From an uncultured Erysipelotrichaceae bacterium (GTDB lineage Bacteria > Bacillota_I > Bacilli_A > RF39 > UBA660), in assembly GCA_902795975.1 (NCBI GenBank), contig CADBNE010000014.1, positions 1-60,063 on the forward strand: a DNA stretch of 60,063 nt. Reading direction: 5' to 3'. Below the pieces are notes generated by a model. That model was not told where the DNA came from, did no database searches, and saw only the letters and a list, made by a program, of their open reading frames with translations. The translations under genes and the position numbers were made by a program. Below, one piece after another: positions 44,144-53,315 of this stretch; within the stretch, counting starts at the first letter, position 1; every line of letters starts with the position of its first letter.

Positions 44144-46060
44144 CTAACTAATCTTATAATTATCCTCTAATGAGAATTCTACATTTTCTTCTATCCACTC
44201 TTTACGAGGTTCTACTTTATCTCCCATTAATACTTTAACTCTTTTTTCAGCTAAAGCTGCATCTGTAATACTTACTTTAATTAAACTTCTAGTTTTAGGA
44301 TCCATTGTAGTTTCCCATAATTGAGTAGCATCCATCTCTCCTAAACCTTTATATCTTTGAGTTTTAGTTTTCTTACCAGCATATTTTTCAAGTAATGCTT
44401 TTCTATCTTCTTCTGTCCAAGCATATTCTCCTTCTTTACCACATTCAATTTTATAAAGTGGAGGCATTGCTATATAAAGATGTCCTTCTCTTATTAATGG
44501 TTCCATATATCTATAGAAGAATGTAAGTAATAATATTTGAATATGAGATCCATCTACATCGGCATCGGTCATTATAATTACTTTATCATAATTACTATCT
44601 TTAATATTAAATTCTTTACCTACTCCTGCTCCTATAGCATGTATCATAGTACTTATTTCTTCATTTTTATATGCTTCATCTAATGTAGCTCTTTCTGTAT
44701 TAAGTACTTTACCTCTAAGTGGTAATATAGCTTGATATTTTCTATCTCTACCAGTTTTAGCAGAACCACCTGCAGAATCACCCTCTACTAGGAATAATTC
44801 ATTTATTTCAGGATTCTTAGCTTGTGCTGGAGTTAATTTACCACTAATTATTCTATCTCTTTTTCCTCTATCTTTTCCTTCTCTTACTGCTGCTCTTGCT
44901 TTTCTTGCTGCATCTCTTGCTGCTTTACTTTTTAACATCTTCTCTAATAAGTTTTTAGCAATCTCATTATTTTCTTCTAAGAAAAATTGTAATTTTTCAG
45001 TTAATACCTTTTCTACTACATTCTTAGCTTCAGGAGTACCTAATTTAGATTTAGTTTGTCCTTCAAATTGTAATAATCCTTCAGGTATCTTTAAACTTAT
45101 TACAGCAGTTAAACCTTCTCTTACATCTGCACCATCCATAGTTGTATCTTTAGCTTTTAAATATCCATTTGTTTTAGCATAATCATTAAATACTTTTGTT
45201 AAAGCTGTTTTAAATCCATATTCATGTGTACCTCCATCAGGAGTTTTTACATTATTAACAAATGATACAATCTTTTCTTTATATCCAGTATTATATTGGA
45301 AAGCAATAGATACATCTATTGAATCTTTACTTCCATTAAATTCTACTACTTTATGTAATACTTCCTCTCCATCATTCATACTTTCTACAAATGCTTGTAA
45401 TCCGTTTTCATAATAATATGTAGCATGTCTATTATCTTCTTCATCTATTATGTCTATAGTTAATCCTTTAATTAAGAAAGCACTTTCCTGCATTCTTTCA
45501 CATATAGTAGTAAATGAAAAATTAGTAGTTGAGAATATTTCATCATCTGGCATAAATCTAACTGTAGTACCTGTTTTACTAGTTTTAGTACCTTGAGTTA
45601 ATTTTTTATTAGTATGTCCACCATCTTTAAATGATATAAAATATTCATAACCATCTCTTTTAATAGTTACTTCCATCCATTTAGATAATGCATTAACTAC
45701 AGAAGCACCTACACCATGTAATCCTCCAGATACTTTATATCCGCTAGATTCAAATTTACCACCTGCGTGTAATATAGTATATATAACTTCTGGTGTATCC
45801 ATTCCATTAGCATGTTTACCTACTGGAACACCACGTCCTTCATCTGATACACTAACACTTTTATCTGAATGTAATGTTATAGTTATTTTATTTCCATATC
45901 CATTAATTACTTCATCTATAGAGTTATCTACTATCTCCCATACTAAATGATGTAATCCTCTTTTATCTGTTGATCCAATATACATACCAGGTCTTTTTCT
46001 TACTGCTTCAAGACCTTCTAATATCTTTATCGAACTTTCATCATATTCTTGTTTCTTCAT
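44144..46060 (-). CDS. parE: DNA topoisomerase IV subunit B
   Basis: ATPase subunit of topoisomerase IV. 638 residues. GHKL ATP site (EIVDNSIDEVINGYG; DEGRGVPVG; GGLHGVGASVVNALS), TPEVIYTILHAGGKF as in ParE, and Toprim motifs ELFLVEGDSAGGSAK, PLRGKVLNTE and IMTDADVDGSHI. The start at 46060 is chosen over the ATG two codons upstream because of GAGGTG spacing. Transcribed with parC from the promoter at 46079-46108. Confidence 0.94.
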   Translation of the reverse strand: MKKQEYDESSIKILEGLEAVRKRPGMYIGSTDKRGLHHLVWEIVDNSIDEVINGYGNKITITLHSDKSVSVSDEGRGVPVGKHANGMDTPEVIYTILHAGGKFESSGYKVSGGLHGVGASVVNALSKWMEVTIKRDGYEYFISFKDGGHTNKKLTQGTKTSKTGTTVRFMPDDEIFSTTNFSFTTICERMQESAFLIKGLTIDIIDEEDNRHATYYYENGLQAFVESMNDGEEVLHKVVEFNGSKDSIDVSIAFQYNTGYKEKIVSFVNNVKTPDGGTHEYGFKTALTKVFNDYAKTNGYLKAKDTTMDGADVREGLTAVISLKIPEGLLQFEGQTKSKLGTPEAKNVVEKVLTEKLQFFLEENNEIAKNLLEKMLKSKAARDAARKARAAVREGKDRGKRDRIISGKLTPAQAKNPEINELFLVEGDSAGGSAKTGRDRKYQAILPLRGKVLNTERATLDEAYKNEEISTMIHAIGAGVGKEFNIKDSNYDKVIIMTDADVDGSHIQILLLTFFYRYMEPLIREGHLYIAMPPLYKIECGKEGEYAWTEEDRKALLEKYAGKKTKTQRYKGLGEMDATQLWETTMDPKTRSLIKVSITDAALAEKRVKVLMGDKVEPRKEWIEENVEFSLEDNYKIS

Positions 46061-46078
46061 TATCATTCACCTCTTGGT

Positions 46079-46108
46079 ATTATATCAAAAATTTTAACAC
46101 TTTGTAAA
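46079..46108 (-). promoter_or_regulatory. Promoter of parE-parC
   Basis: Minus strand TTTACA (46103-46108), 18-base spacer, perfect TATAAT (46079-46084). Confidence 0.7.
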
Positions 46109-46132
46109 TAAATTATTGCTATTTTACAAGGT

Positions 46133-46164
46133 AAAAAAGAATTAATTATTTGATTAATTCTTTT
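46133..46164 (-). terminator. Terminator overlapping the end of mutS
   Basis: Minus strand AAAAGAATTAAT, loop CAAATA, ATTAATTCTTTT then TT. The stop codon lies in the second arm. Confidence 0.9.
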
Positions 46165-48683
46165 AACTCACATAACTTATTAAGTGCTTGTATAGGAGTC
46201 ATATTCATAACATCTAACTCTTTTATTTGCTTTTCTACAACTGATTCTTTTGTTTCCATTAATTCATCTAATGGTAAAGATTCTTGTATTTTAATATCTC
46301 TTTTCTTTTCTTTACCCTCATATACTTTAAGTATAGAAGATGCTCTTTTAATAAGCTTATCAGGTAAATTAGCTAATTTTGCTACATGTATACCATATGA
46401 CTTATCTACACTACCATTTTCTATTTTATGTAAGAATGTTATTTCTCCATCTTCTTCATGAGCACTAACATGTATATTTTTTAAATTCTTTAAATTATTC
46501 TCTAAATCAGTTAATTCATGATAGTGTGTTGAGAATAATGTTTTACATTTAATATTATCATGTATATGTTCTATTATAGCTTGCGCTAAAGCCATACCAT
46601 CAAATGTAGCAGTACCTCTACCTAATTCATCAAATAATACTAAACTATTTACAGTAGCATTACTAATAGCATTATTAGCTTCTTTCATCTCTACCATAAA
46701 TGTAGATTCACCACTAACTAAATCATCACTAGCGCCTATTCTAGTATATATAGCATCAAATACAGGCATTACAGCCTCACTACAAGGTACAAAACATCCT
46801 ATTTGAGCCATAATAACTGTAATAGCTAATTGTCTCATATATGTACTTTTACCAGCCATATTAGGACCAGTGATTAATTCTATATTAGTATCATTATCCA
46901 TAATAATATCATTAGATACATACTCAGTATCTAATACTTTTTCTACTACAGCATGTCTATTATTAATTAATCTTAAATTTCTATCATCAGTTAATGTTGG
47001 TCTAATATAATTATTTTCACTAGTTATAGTAGCAAAACTTTGTAATACATCTATTTCACTAATTATTCTAGATACACTTTGTAATTTAGGAATATAAGTT
47101 TTAATCTTATCTCTTATTTCAATAAATAAATTATATTCTAATTCTATTATTCTTTCTTCAGCATTAAGTATTAATGCTTCTTTTTCTTTTAATATAGGAG
47201 AAATATATCTTTCACAATTACTTAATGTTTGTTTTCTTTCATACCCATATTCATCTTTTACTTGTCCTATAGCACCCTTAGAAACTTCTATATAATAACC
47301 AAATACTTTGTTATATCCTACTTTTAAAGTCTTAATACCAGTACGTTCTCTTTCTTCTGTTTCAAAACGCGCTACAAAGTCTTTACCACCACTACGTAAT
47401 TCTTTTAATTCATCTAATTCTTTATTATATCCTTCTTTTATTAAATATCCTTCTTTAATACCTACAGGAGGATTTTCATATATACTATGTTCAAGTAATT
47501 GATATAAATCAGATAAATCTTCTAATGTACTATATTTAATACTTTTAAGTATATTATTTATATCAGGTAATACTCTTAAACTAGTTTTAAGTTGTAATAA
47601 ATCTCTAGCATTAGCATTACCAAATGCTACTCTACCAGATAATCTTTCCAAATCATATACTTCATATAATAAATTTTTAAGATCTTCATGTAATATAAAT
47701 TCTTCTAGTAAAGTTTCTACTACATCATATCTTTTATTTATTTCTTCTTTATCTATTAATGGATTTTCTACATATGTTTTTAACATACGAGCACCCATAG
47801 CAGTCTTAGTTTTATCAAGTACCCATATTAAAGAATAATTACGTTGTTTTAATCTCAATGTTTCAGTTAACTCTAAATTTCTTTTAGTATGTATATCCAT
47901 ATGTAATACTTGTTTATTTTCTTTAAATATAGCTTTTTGCATATGAGATAAAGATCTCATTTGAGTAGATGATATATATCTAAGTAATAACTTAGTAGTA
48001 TCTTTACATCTATCATCTTCTAAATCTTCATATACATATTCATATTCAGTTATATCTATTTCTTCATCATATATACTCATTACTATCTTAAATTGATTTT
48101 TAAGTATATTAACTATACTAGTATCTAATTTAGAATCAGTAACTACTTCTTTTAAATTTAATGATACTATTTCACTTACTAAATTAGTAGATGAATGTCC
48201 TACTATAGTAGTATATACTATACCAGTAGTAATATCAGTATAACTTATACCATATGAATTAGTAAAATCTATAACACTACCTATATAGTTAAAATCATTC
48301 TCATTTAATGCTTCACCACTAGTCATAGTACCACGACTAATAATTTGTATTAAACCTCTTTCAACTAGACCTTTAGCAGTAGCAGGATCTTCTAATTGTT
48401 CACATATACCTACTTTATATCCTTTTTCTACTAATTTTTCTATATATACATTAACTGCATGATGTGGTACACCACACATAGGAACTTTCTCTTCTAAACC
48501 AGCACTACGCCCTGTTAAAGTTAATTCTAACTCTCTAGATACTGTAATAGCATCTTCAAAAAATACTTCATAAAAATCACCTAATCTAAATAGAATGATT
48601 ATATCTTTATTTTTATTTTTGATGTCAATATATTGACGCATCATTGGAGTTATCTTTGTTAAATCTACATCTGCCATTTTCAT
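46146..48683 (-). CDS. mutS: DNA mismatch repair protein MutS
   Basis: Recognises base mismatches. 845 residues, complete. Domain I carries the mismatch-wedge LFRLGDFYEVFFEDA; the C-terminal ATPase has TGPNMAGKSTYMRQ (Walker A), SLVLFDELGRGTATFDG (Walker B) and STHYHELT. The C-terminal helix PIQALNKLCELK is intact. The open frame extends to 48722, but ATG at 48683 with GGTGAT upstream fits the conserved start (DLTKITPMMRQY). mutL is not next to it. A single-gene unit between two terminators. Confidence 0.97.
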   Translation of the reverse strand: MKMADVDLTKITPMMRQYIDIKNKNKDIIILFRLGDFYEVFFEDAITVSRELELTLTGRSAGLEEKVPMCGVPHHAVNVYIEKLVEKGYKVGICEQLEDPATAKGLVERGLIQIISRGTMTSGEALNENDFNYIGSVIDFTNSYGISYTDITTGIVYTTIVGHSSTNLVSEIVSLNLKEVVTDSKLDTSIVNILKNQFKIVMSIYDEEIDITEYEYVYEDLEDDRCKDTTKLLLRYISSTQMRSLSHMQKAIFKENKQVLHMDIHTKRNLELTETLRLKQRNYSLIWVLDKTKTAMGARMLKTYVENPLIDKEEINKRYDVVETLLEEFILHEDLKNLLYEVYDLERLSGRVAFGNANARDLLQLKTSLRVLPDINNILKSIKYSTLEDLSDLYQLLEHSIYENPPVGIKEGYLIKEGYNKELDELKELRSGGKDFVARFETEERERTGIKTLKVGYNKVFGYYIEVSKGAIGQVKDEYGYERKQTLSNCERYISPILKEKEALILNAEERIIELEYNLFIEIRDKIKTYIPKLQSVSRIISEIDVLQSFATITSENNYIRPTLTDDRNLRLINNRHAVVEKVLDTEYVSNDIIMDNDTNIELITGPNMAGKSTYMRQLAITVIMAQIGCFVPCSEAVMPVFDAIYTRIGASDDLVSGESTFMVEMKEANNAISNATVNSLVLFDELGRGTATFDGMALAQAIIEHIHDNIKCKTLFSTHYHELTDLENNLKNLKNIHVSAHEEDGEITFLHKIENGSVDKSYGIHVAKLANLPDKLIKRASSILKVYEGKEKKRDIKIQESLPLDELMETKESVVEKQIKELDVMNMTPIQALNKLCELKELIK

Positions 48684-48710
48684 AACATCACCAAAGTTTA
48701 TTTTAACACA

Positions 48711-48735
48711 AAAAATAGACAAAAGTCTATTTTTA
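48711..48735 (-). terminator. Terminator of the YlbL protease gene
   Basis: Minus strand AAAAATAGAC, loop TTTT, GTCTATTTTTTG. It adjoins the stop codon. Confidence 0.9.
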
Positions 48736-49719
48736 ATTATTATTTAATAAGTAATTTAATGCATCATCAAATGATTTAACCTCAACTAATTTCATTTTAT
48801 AATGATGTTTTTCTATCACTTTTTTAGCATCTTCATAATTTTCTCCACTAGGTACAAAGAATATATCTGCCTTTTTACTAGCAGCACCTATTATTTTATA
48901 TTCTATTCCACCTATTTCTCCTACACTACCATCTGCTTCTATAGTACCTGTACCTGCAATCTTTTTACCACCAGTAATATCTTTTTCAGTAAGACTATTA
49001 TAGACTGCTAAAGTAACCATTAATCCACCACTAGGTCCATATTCTGATGAAGAAAATTTAAATTTATATTTAGGATTAGTAGATAGTACATACTCAGTTG
49101 CTAATTGTACTCCTATTAACTTAGTATCATTAACTGATATGTATGTAGCATTTCTTTCATACTCTTTATCATTATATATTACTCTAATAGTAGATTTATC
49201 TCCTACTTCTTTATTATTAATATATTCTCTAATATCACTACATTTATCTATTTTATTACCATCTATACTAGTTATTTGATCTCCTACTTTTAAACTAGTT
49301 TTTGCTTCGTTATATTTATATATTACATAACATTTTTCTGATTCAACATTTACTTCTTTTTCTGCTGCTTCATATGCATATTTAATAGCAGACGTATATG
49401 ATTGTCTCATTAATATTTTTTGTCTTAACATCATTTCATCATAATCTAAATTACCATTATCTGGATTCTTTTTAGGTTCTATTTTCCAATTAGGATTAAT
49501 AAGTGCGATTATACTCATTAAAGGAGTAGCTTTTATTTCTCTAACATATGTTAAATTAATACTACCCTTTGCTTTATATGCATTTTCTACTTCTACTTTA
49601 TTATTTAGATTATCTAATCCACCAGGAGCATCTATATAATAAGGTAATTCATAAAAACCTAAAAATAATACTAAGATTAATAAAAATATATGTACTAATA
49701 ATCTAATTCTCTTTTTCAT
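48733..49719 (-). CDS. ylbL: YlbL/SepM-like PDZ and Lon-type serine protease
   Basis: 328 residues. N-terminal membrane anchor (LLVHIFLLILVLFLGFYEL), a PDZ domain (SLKVGDQITSIDGNKI, residues ~140-185) and a Lon-type S16 domain with the Ser-Lys dyad: Ser230 in YGPSGGLM and Lys275 in GGIEYKIIGA, 45 apart as in Lon. Homologues process secreted peptides or membrane proteins at the outer face. The start at 49719 (MKKRIRLL) follows AGGTG. In Bacillus ylbL belongs to the ylbD-ylbE-ylbH-ylbJ group; here the group is split but all parts are within 18 kb. Confidence 0.92.
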   Translation of the reverse strand: MKKRIRLLVHIFLLILVLFLGFYELPYYIDAPGGLDNLNNKVEVENAYKAKGSINLTYVREIKATPLMSIIALINPNWKIEPKKNPDNGNLDYDEMMLRQKILMRQSYTSAIKYAYEAAEKEVNVESEKCYVIYKYNEAKTSLKVGDQITSIDGNKIDKCSDIREYINNKEVGDKSTIRVIYNDKEYERNATYISVNDTKLIGVQLATEYVLSTNPKYKFKFSSSEYGPSGGLMVTLAVYNSLTEKDITGGKKIAGTGTIEADGSVGEIGGIEYKIIGAASKKADIFFVPSGENYEDAKKVIEKHHYKMKLVEVKSFDDALNYLLNNN

Positions 49720-49826
49720 TTTAACACCTATTAAATCATAGCACATTATATAAAAAAAAGATAGATTTGTGTGCTATTATGATATTAGGATGTTGAATAT
49801 ATGTTAATAGGTATAATAGATAAAGG

Positions 49827-49857
49827 AAAAAGCAAGTAATTAATACTTGCTTTTTTA
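49827..49857. terminator. Terminator of the 12-residue-repeat gene
   Basis: Minus strand AAGCAAGTA, loop TTAA-like, TACTTGCTT then TTTCC; the plus strand also has six T after the hairpin. Confidence 0.85.
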
Positions 49858-49860
49858 TAA

Positions 49861-51354
49861 TTATCTAGTTTTTGATGATGAAGTTTGAGTTATACCATTT
49901 ACTAAATTGTATTCCTCTTCACTAGTCCACCAGTTTCCTTCAGGGTCACGCCATCCGTCATCATCTAATAATATGTCTAAATACATATCATCTTCAGAAT
50001 CACCTTTAGCATCAGTAACTTCTTCTTTAGTATCATCTTTAACTTCAGGTTTTGTTTCTTCTTTAGTTTCTTCTTTTACTTCAGTTTTTGTTTCTTCTTT
50101 TGTTTCTTCTTTAACTTCAGTTTTTGTTTCTTCCTTAGTTTCTTCTTTTACTTCAGGTTTTGTTTCTTCTTTAGTTTCTTCTTTTACTTCAGTTTTTGTT
50201 TCTTCCTTAGTTTCTTCTTTTACTTCAGGTTTTGTTTCTTCTTTAGTTTCTTCTTTAACTTCAGGTTTTGTTTCTTCCTTAGTTTCTTCTTTTACTTCAG
50301 TTTTTGTTTCTTCCTTAGTTTCTTCTTTTACTTCAGTTTTTGTTTCTTCTTTTGAAGCATCTGATATTTTTTTAGCCATAGCTTCATTATATGCTTCTAA
50401 TGATGGATATACTTCTCCATCTGGTCCGTATACTATTTCTTCATTTTCATCAGATATAATTGAATCTATTAATTCATCTTCTGTTGTTGTTTGTTCATCT
50501 GTTACTACTTCTGAAAAATCTGATTGAATTGCATATGATGGGTTAGTAAACATTAAATAATCTTCATAAGATGCCCAACGTATATTATTTTCTTCATCAT
50601 AATAAAAGTTTGAATTATCAGTTACTTCAGTATAAGTATCAGAACCTTCTTGAATACCATCAGATAATCCAGTTTCATTATTATCTGTATTAGTATCATT
50701 ATCATAATATACTTCTAAATAAGAATTATCTGCATCTTCTTGTGTTAAATAATATTCTCCATTAGCTCCTGGATAGTATTGAACATTATCTTCAAATTCT
50801 ACTGCACCAACATTATTTTTTCTATTTATATCTTCTTGTGATTCATATGCTACACCATCTGATACTACTGCATTTCCAGAATATTCAACTTTTTCAACTA
50901 TTTCTTCACCTTCTGGATAAGCAACATAACCTGTAGTATTTTCATTTGATGTTGTATCACCATTAACAGCTTCTTTTACATCTTTGTTAGTTTTTTCTTC
51001 TTCATCTTTAATTTTTACATCTTTTACTTTATCAGATAAGAATTCATCATTTTTTTCTTCAGTTGTTGCATTTGTTGGAGTTTCTCCGTTTAATGTAGGA
51101 CCATAAATTTCATTATTATCTTCAGTTGTATTTTCTGTAACTATTGAATTAGCATTTTTATCTAATTTTGGAGCATTCTTAGCTATTTTAGCAGCACCTA
51201 CTCCTCCTAATCCAATTACGATAGCACCAGCAGTACCTGCAACAATTCTTTTATTTTTCTTTGATAAAGAATTTAATTTAGCTCTACCAGCACTTAAAAT
51301 TCCTTTTGCTCTTGCAAAGATTTGTAAATGTTTTATATTACTAAATTTACTCAT
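49861..51354 (-). CDS. Acidic membrane-anchored protein with 12-residue EETK repeats
   Basis: 497 residues, not recognised. A basic N-terminus (AKGILSAGRAKLNSLSKKNKR) precedes a single hydrophobic segment (IVAGTAGAIVIGLGGVGAA, ~40-60). Then comes ~250 residues of acidic, Asn/Thr-rich sequence with several DGxxYxSxEDYxxxN-like motifs (VYPSLEAYNEAM, IRWASYEDYLMF, WWTSEEEYNLV), and eight tandem 12-residue repeats (T/P-EVKEETKEETK, ~330-440). The WASYEDYLMFTN and WWTSEEEYNLVNG blocks look like one short motif used three times. Probably a surface protein. ATG at 51354 follows GGGGG; promoter 51395-51423 is near consensus, so expression may be strong. Confidence 0.75.
   Translation of the reverse strand: MSKFSNIKHLQIFARAKGILSAGRAKLNSLSKKNKRIVAGTAGAIVIGLGGVGAAKIAKNAPKLDKNANSIVTENTTEDNNEIYGPTLNGETPTNATTEEKNDEFLSDKVKDVKIKDEEEKTNKDVKEAVNGDTTSNENTTGYVAYPEGEEIVEKVEYSGNAVVSDGVAYESQEDINRKNNVGAVEFEDNVQYYPGANGEYYLTQEDADNSYLEVYYDNDTNTDNNETGLSDGIQEGSDTYTEVTDNSNFYYDEENNIRWASYEDYLMFTNPSYAIQSDFSEVVTDEQTTTEDELIDSIISDENEEIVYGPDGEVYPSLEAYNEAMAKKISDASKEETKTEVKEETKEETKTEVKEETKEETKPEVKEETKEETKPEVKEETKEETKTEVKEETKEETKPEVKEETKEETKTEVKEETKEETKTEVKEETKEETKPEVKDDTKEEVTDAKGDSEDDMYLDILLDDDGWRDPEGNWWTSEEEYNLVNGITQTSSSKTR
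50041..50350 (-). repeat. Tandem 36-bp coding repeats (eight full copies)
   Basis: Eight 36-bp units encode T/P-EVKEETKEETK on the minus strand, with a ninth degenerate unit (PEVKDDTKEE). Copies alternate between Thr and Pro at position 1 and differ mainly at synonymous third positions, compatible with slippage and unequal crossing-over. Confidence 0.95.
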
Positions 51355-51394
51355 AAACATCCCCCTTGTTTCTCTTCATCACGAGATAGTGCAT

Positions 51395-51423
51395 ATATTA
51401 ACACAAACTCGACAATTTGTCAA
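51395..51423 (-). promoter_or_regulatory. Promoter of the EETK-repeat gene
   Basis: Minus strand perfect TTGACA (51418-51423), 17-base spacer, TAATAT (51395-51400). Leader ~35 nt. Confidence 0.8.
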
Positions 51424-51441
51424 GATTAGCACTATTTTTAA

Positions 51442-51447
51442 TATAAT
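51442..51447 (+). promoter_or_regulatory. -10 box of the ylbJ-like gene
   Basis: TATAAT ending only 5 bases before the ATG at 51453; TTGTCA is 19 bases upstream at 51417-51422, overlapping the divergent -35 box. Transcription would start at or next to the ATG. Confidence 0.5.
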
Positions 51448-51452
51448 TTACT

Positions 51453-52310
51453 ATGAAAAATATCATTTTAAGTATAATTTCAATAATATTTACATTTTTA
51501 ATAGTATTTAACTATAATAAAATAAATATTTGCATAATAGAATCATGTAATTTATTTCTTCATAAAATATTTCCATCATTATTTTGTATGTTATTAATAT
51601 CTAATATATTAATTGAACTTAATTTAATAAAATATATTAATATTCCTTTTAAATATATTAATAATAAAATATTTAAAATAAACGAAAATACTTCATATAT
51701 ATTATTAGTAAGTATATTATCTGGTACACCTAGTAATACAGTACTTGCAGATACTCTATATAATAATAAATTAATAACTAAATCAGATATTCAAAAAATA
51801 ATATTATTTTCACACTTCATTAACCCTTTTTTTATTATTAATAATATTAAATATAAACCATTATTAGTATTAGGTTCTCACTATTTATCTAATATAATTA
51901 TAGGTATTTTATTTAGAAATAAATATATTAATAACTATTCTATTAATATTAAAAGTAATAATAAAACTTTATTTAATATTATATTTGATAGTATAGATAA
52001 AATAATACATACATCACTATTTATACTAGGTACTATTATTACTTTTAATATTATATCTACAACACTAAATTCTAGTATTATTTCTTCTATTTTAGAATTT
52101 TCCACCGCAGTTAATTATATAAATGGTTTAAATATTTCTAATAAGATGAATTCTATTATATGTGGAATGTTACTTTCATTTGGTGGATTATGTATACATA
52201 TGCAAGTATATGGAATATTAAATAAGATTCATATTAAATATATCCCTTATTTAATATCTAGATTATTACATTCTTTAATTACAGGATTAATTATATTTTT
52301 ATTATACTAG
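51453..52310 (+). CDS. ylbJ: YlbJ-like membrane protein
   Basis: 285-residue polytopic protein with ~7-8 hydrophobic segments. The pattern LFLHKIFPSLFCMLLISNILIE, ILLVSILSGTPSNTVLADTLYNNKLI, HFINPFFIINNI and the C-terminal GMLLSFGGLCIHMQVYGIL fit the YlbJ/nucleoside-recognition family, annotated as sporulation integral membrane protein in Bacillus. It is shorter than Bacillus YlbJ (about 400). No Shine-Dalgarno precedes the ATG and the -10 box is 5 bases away, so its mRNA may be leaderless. Its position next to ylbL-family genes supports the name. Confidence 0.8.
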   Translation: MKNIILSIISIIFTFLIVFNYNKINICIIESCNLFLHKIFPSLFCMLLISNILIELNLIKYINIPFKYINNKIFKINENTSYILLVSILSGTPSNTVLADTLYNNKLITKSDIQKIILFSHFINPFFIINNIKYKPLLVLGSHYLSNIIIGILFRNKYINNYSINIKSNNKTLFNIIFDSIDKIIHTSLFILGTIITFNIISTTLNSSIISSILEFSTAVNYINGLNISNKMNSIICGMLLSFGGLCIHMQVYGILNKIHIKYIPYLISRLLHSLITGLIIFLLY

Positions 52311-52357
52311 TAAACAATAAATTATATAGGCATATACTAATATAGTAAGGAGGACGT

Positions 52358-52648
52358 ATGAACTTTTATAATCCCTATTTATATAGTATGCCAATAGAAA
52401 ATTCTACCAGTTTATTATCTAAATTTAGTCTTAGTTCTATTATTAATGGTACTTCTAAAACATTAAATGTTATAAATCAAACTATACCAGTAGTTAAACA
52501 AATGTCTCCTATTATGAAAAACTTAAAAACTATGTTTAATGTTATGAATGAATTTAAGAAAAATGATACTACACCAACTAAAGAAGTTATTGAAGCTGAA
52601 GAAGTAATAGAAAAACAAAATAATAAAGGTCCAACATTTTTTATATAA
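52358..52648 (+). CDS. yqfQ: YqfQ (VrrA)-like small protein
   Basis: 96 residues, no signal or membrane segment. The middle TLNVINQTIPVVKQMSPIMKNLKTMFNVMNEF matches the helical core of YqfQ-like proteins (repeated VxQxxPxMxNLPxM). Function unknown. A perfect AGGAGG seven bases before the ATG suggests efficient translation. In Bacillus yqfQ is close to sigA and trmK, as here, although on this chromosome it converges with trmK. Confidence 0.7.
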   Translation: MNFYNPYLYSMPIENSTSLLSKFSLSSIINGTSKTLNVINQTIPVVKQMSPIMKNLKTMFNVMNEFKKNDTTPTKEVIEAEEVIEKQNNKGPTFFI

Positions 52649-52686
52649 AAAAGAAGAAAATTAATTAATTTTCTTCTAATTTTTTT
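52647..52686. terminator. Bidirectional terminator between yqfQ and trmK
   Basis: AGAAGAAAATTAA and TTAATTTTCTTCT form a near perfect hairpin with A and T runs on both sides. Confidence 0.9.
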
Positions 52687-53315
52687 AATAACTTCTTTAA
52701 TTTATTTATTTCTCTTTTATTTTTAAATTTAACTATAAAACTACTATTAGTAATTCTATTTTTTATATTTACTTGTTTATTTAATTCATATAATAAATAT
52801 TCATTATCATTTTTTACTATTGGTCCATATTGTAAATCTAATTTAGAATACTTACAATTACCTTTAATAAATTTAATAATTACATAATGTTTTTGATGAT
52901 CTAAAACATATTTTTCATCTTCAATTTTATATCCTAAAGAAATTATATATTTTCTTAATTCATATAATTGATTATTAGAAGATATTATTAATGTATTACT
53001 TAATTTCTTATCTTCTAAAATATGTTTAATGGTTGATGTTCCCATACCAGCAATAACAATAATATCATCATCACTAATATCTATATTTTCTATACCATCA
53101 GTTAAAAGAGTATCAACTCTTTTAGCATTATATTTTATTATATTACTTTTAGCATTTTCTAAAGCATTACTATTAACATCACTAGCTAAACAATTACAAT
53201 TCTTTTCTAAATCTAAATATATAGATAAAAGTCCATGATCACACCCAACATCTATTACTCTAGATGATGGGTTAATCATGTCTGCTATAGTATTTAATCT
53301 TTTAGATATTTTCAT
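52665..53315 (-). CDS. trmK: tRNA (adenine-22-N1) methyltransferase
   Basis: Methylates A22 of tRNA. 216 residues. N-terminal ISKRLNTIADMI and the SAM motif VIDVGCDHGLLSIYL are diagnostic; IVIAGMGTSTIKHILED (the GMGG-type catalytic loop, here GMGT) and LVISSN-like IISSNNQLYELRKY follow, then the C-terminal coiled region. Start overlaps the rpoD stop (TAATG). sigA-trmK linkage is the Bacillus order. Confidence 0.92.
   Translation of the reverse strand: MKISKRLNTIADMINPSSRVIDVGCDHGLLSIYLDLEKNCNCLASDVNSNALENAKSNIIKYNAKRVDTLLTDGIENIDISDDDIIVIAGMGTSTIKHILEDKKLSNTLIISSNNQLYELRKYIISLGYKIEDEKYVLDHQKHYVIIKFIKGNCKYSKLDLQYGPIVKNDNEYLLYELNKQVNIKNRITNSSFIVKFKNKREINKLKKLLKKLEEN

Noticed and set aside
49783..49808. 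Plus-strand promoter TTGAAT...TATAAT before the 49827 hairpin
   Set aside because: The spacer is only 13 bases, too short for the housekeeping sigma factor.
50041..50350. CRISPR-like 36-bp repeats
   Set aside because: The repeats are directly abutting and translate in frame to EVKEETKEETK units; no spacers.
49907..50527. Plus-strand serine/valine-rich frame opposite the EETK repeats
   Set aside because: It is a shadow of the repeat on the other strand, has no ribosome binding site, and ends within the real gene.
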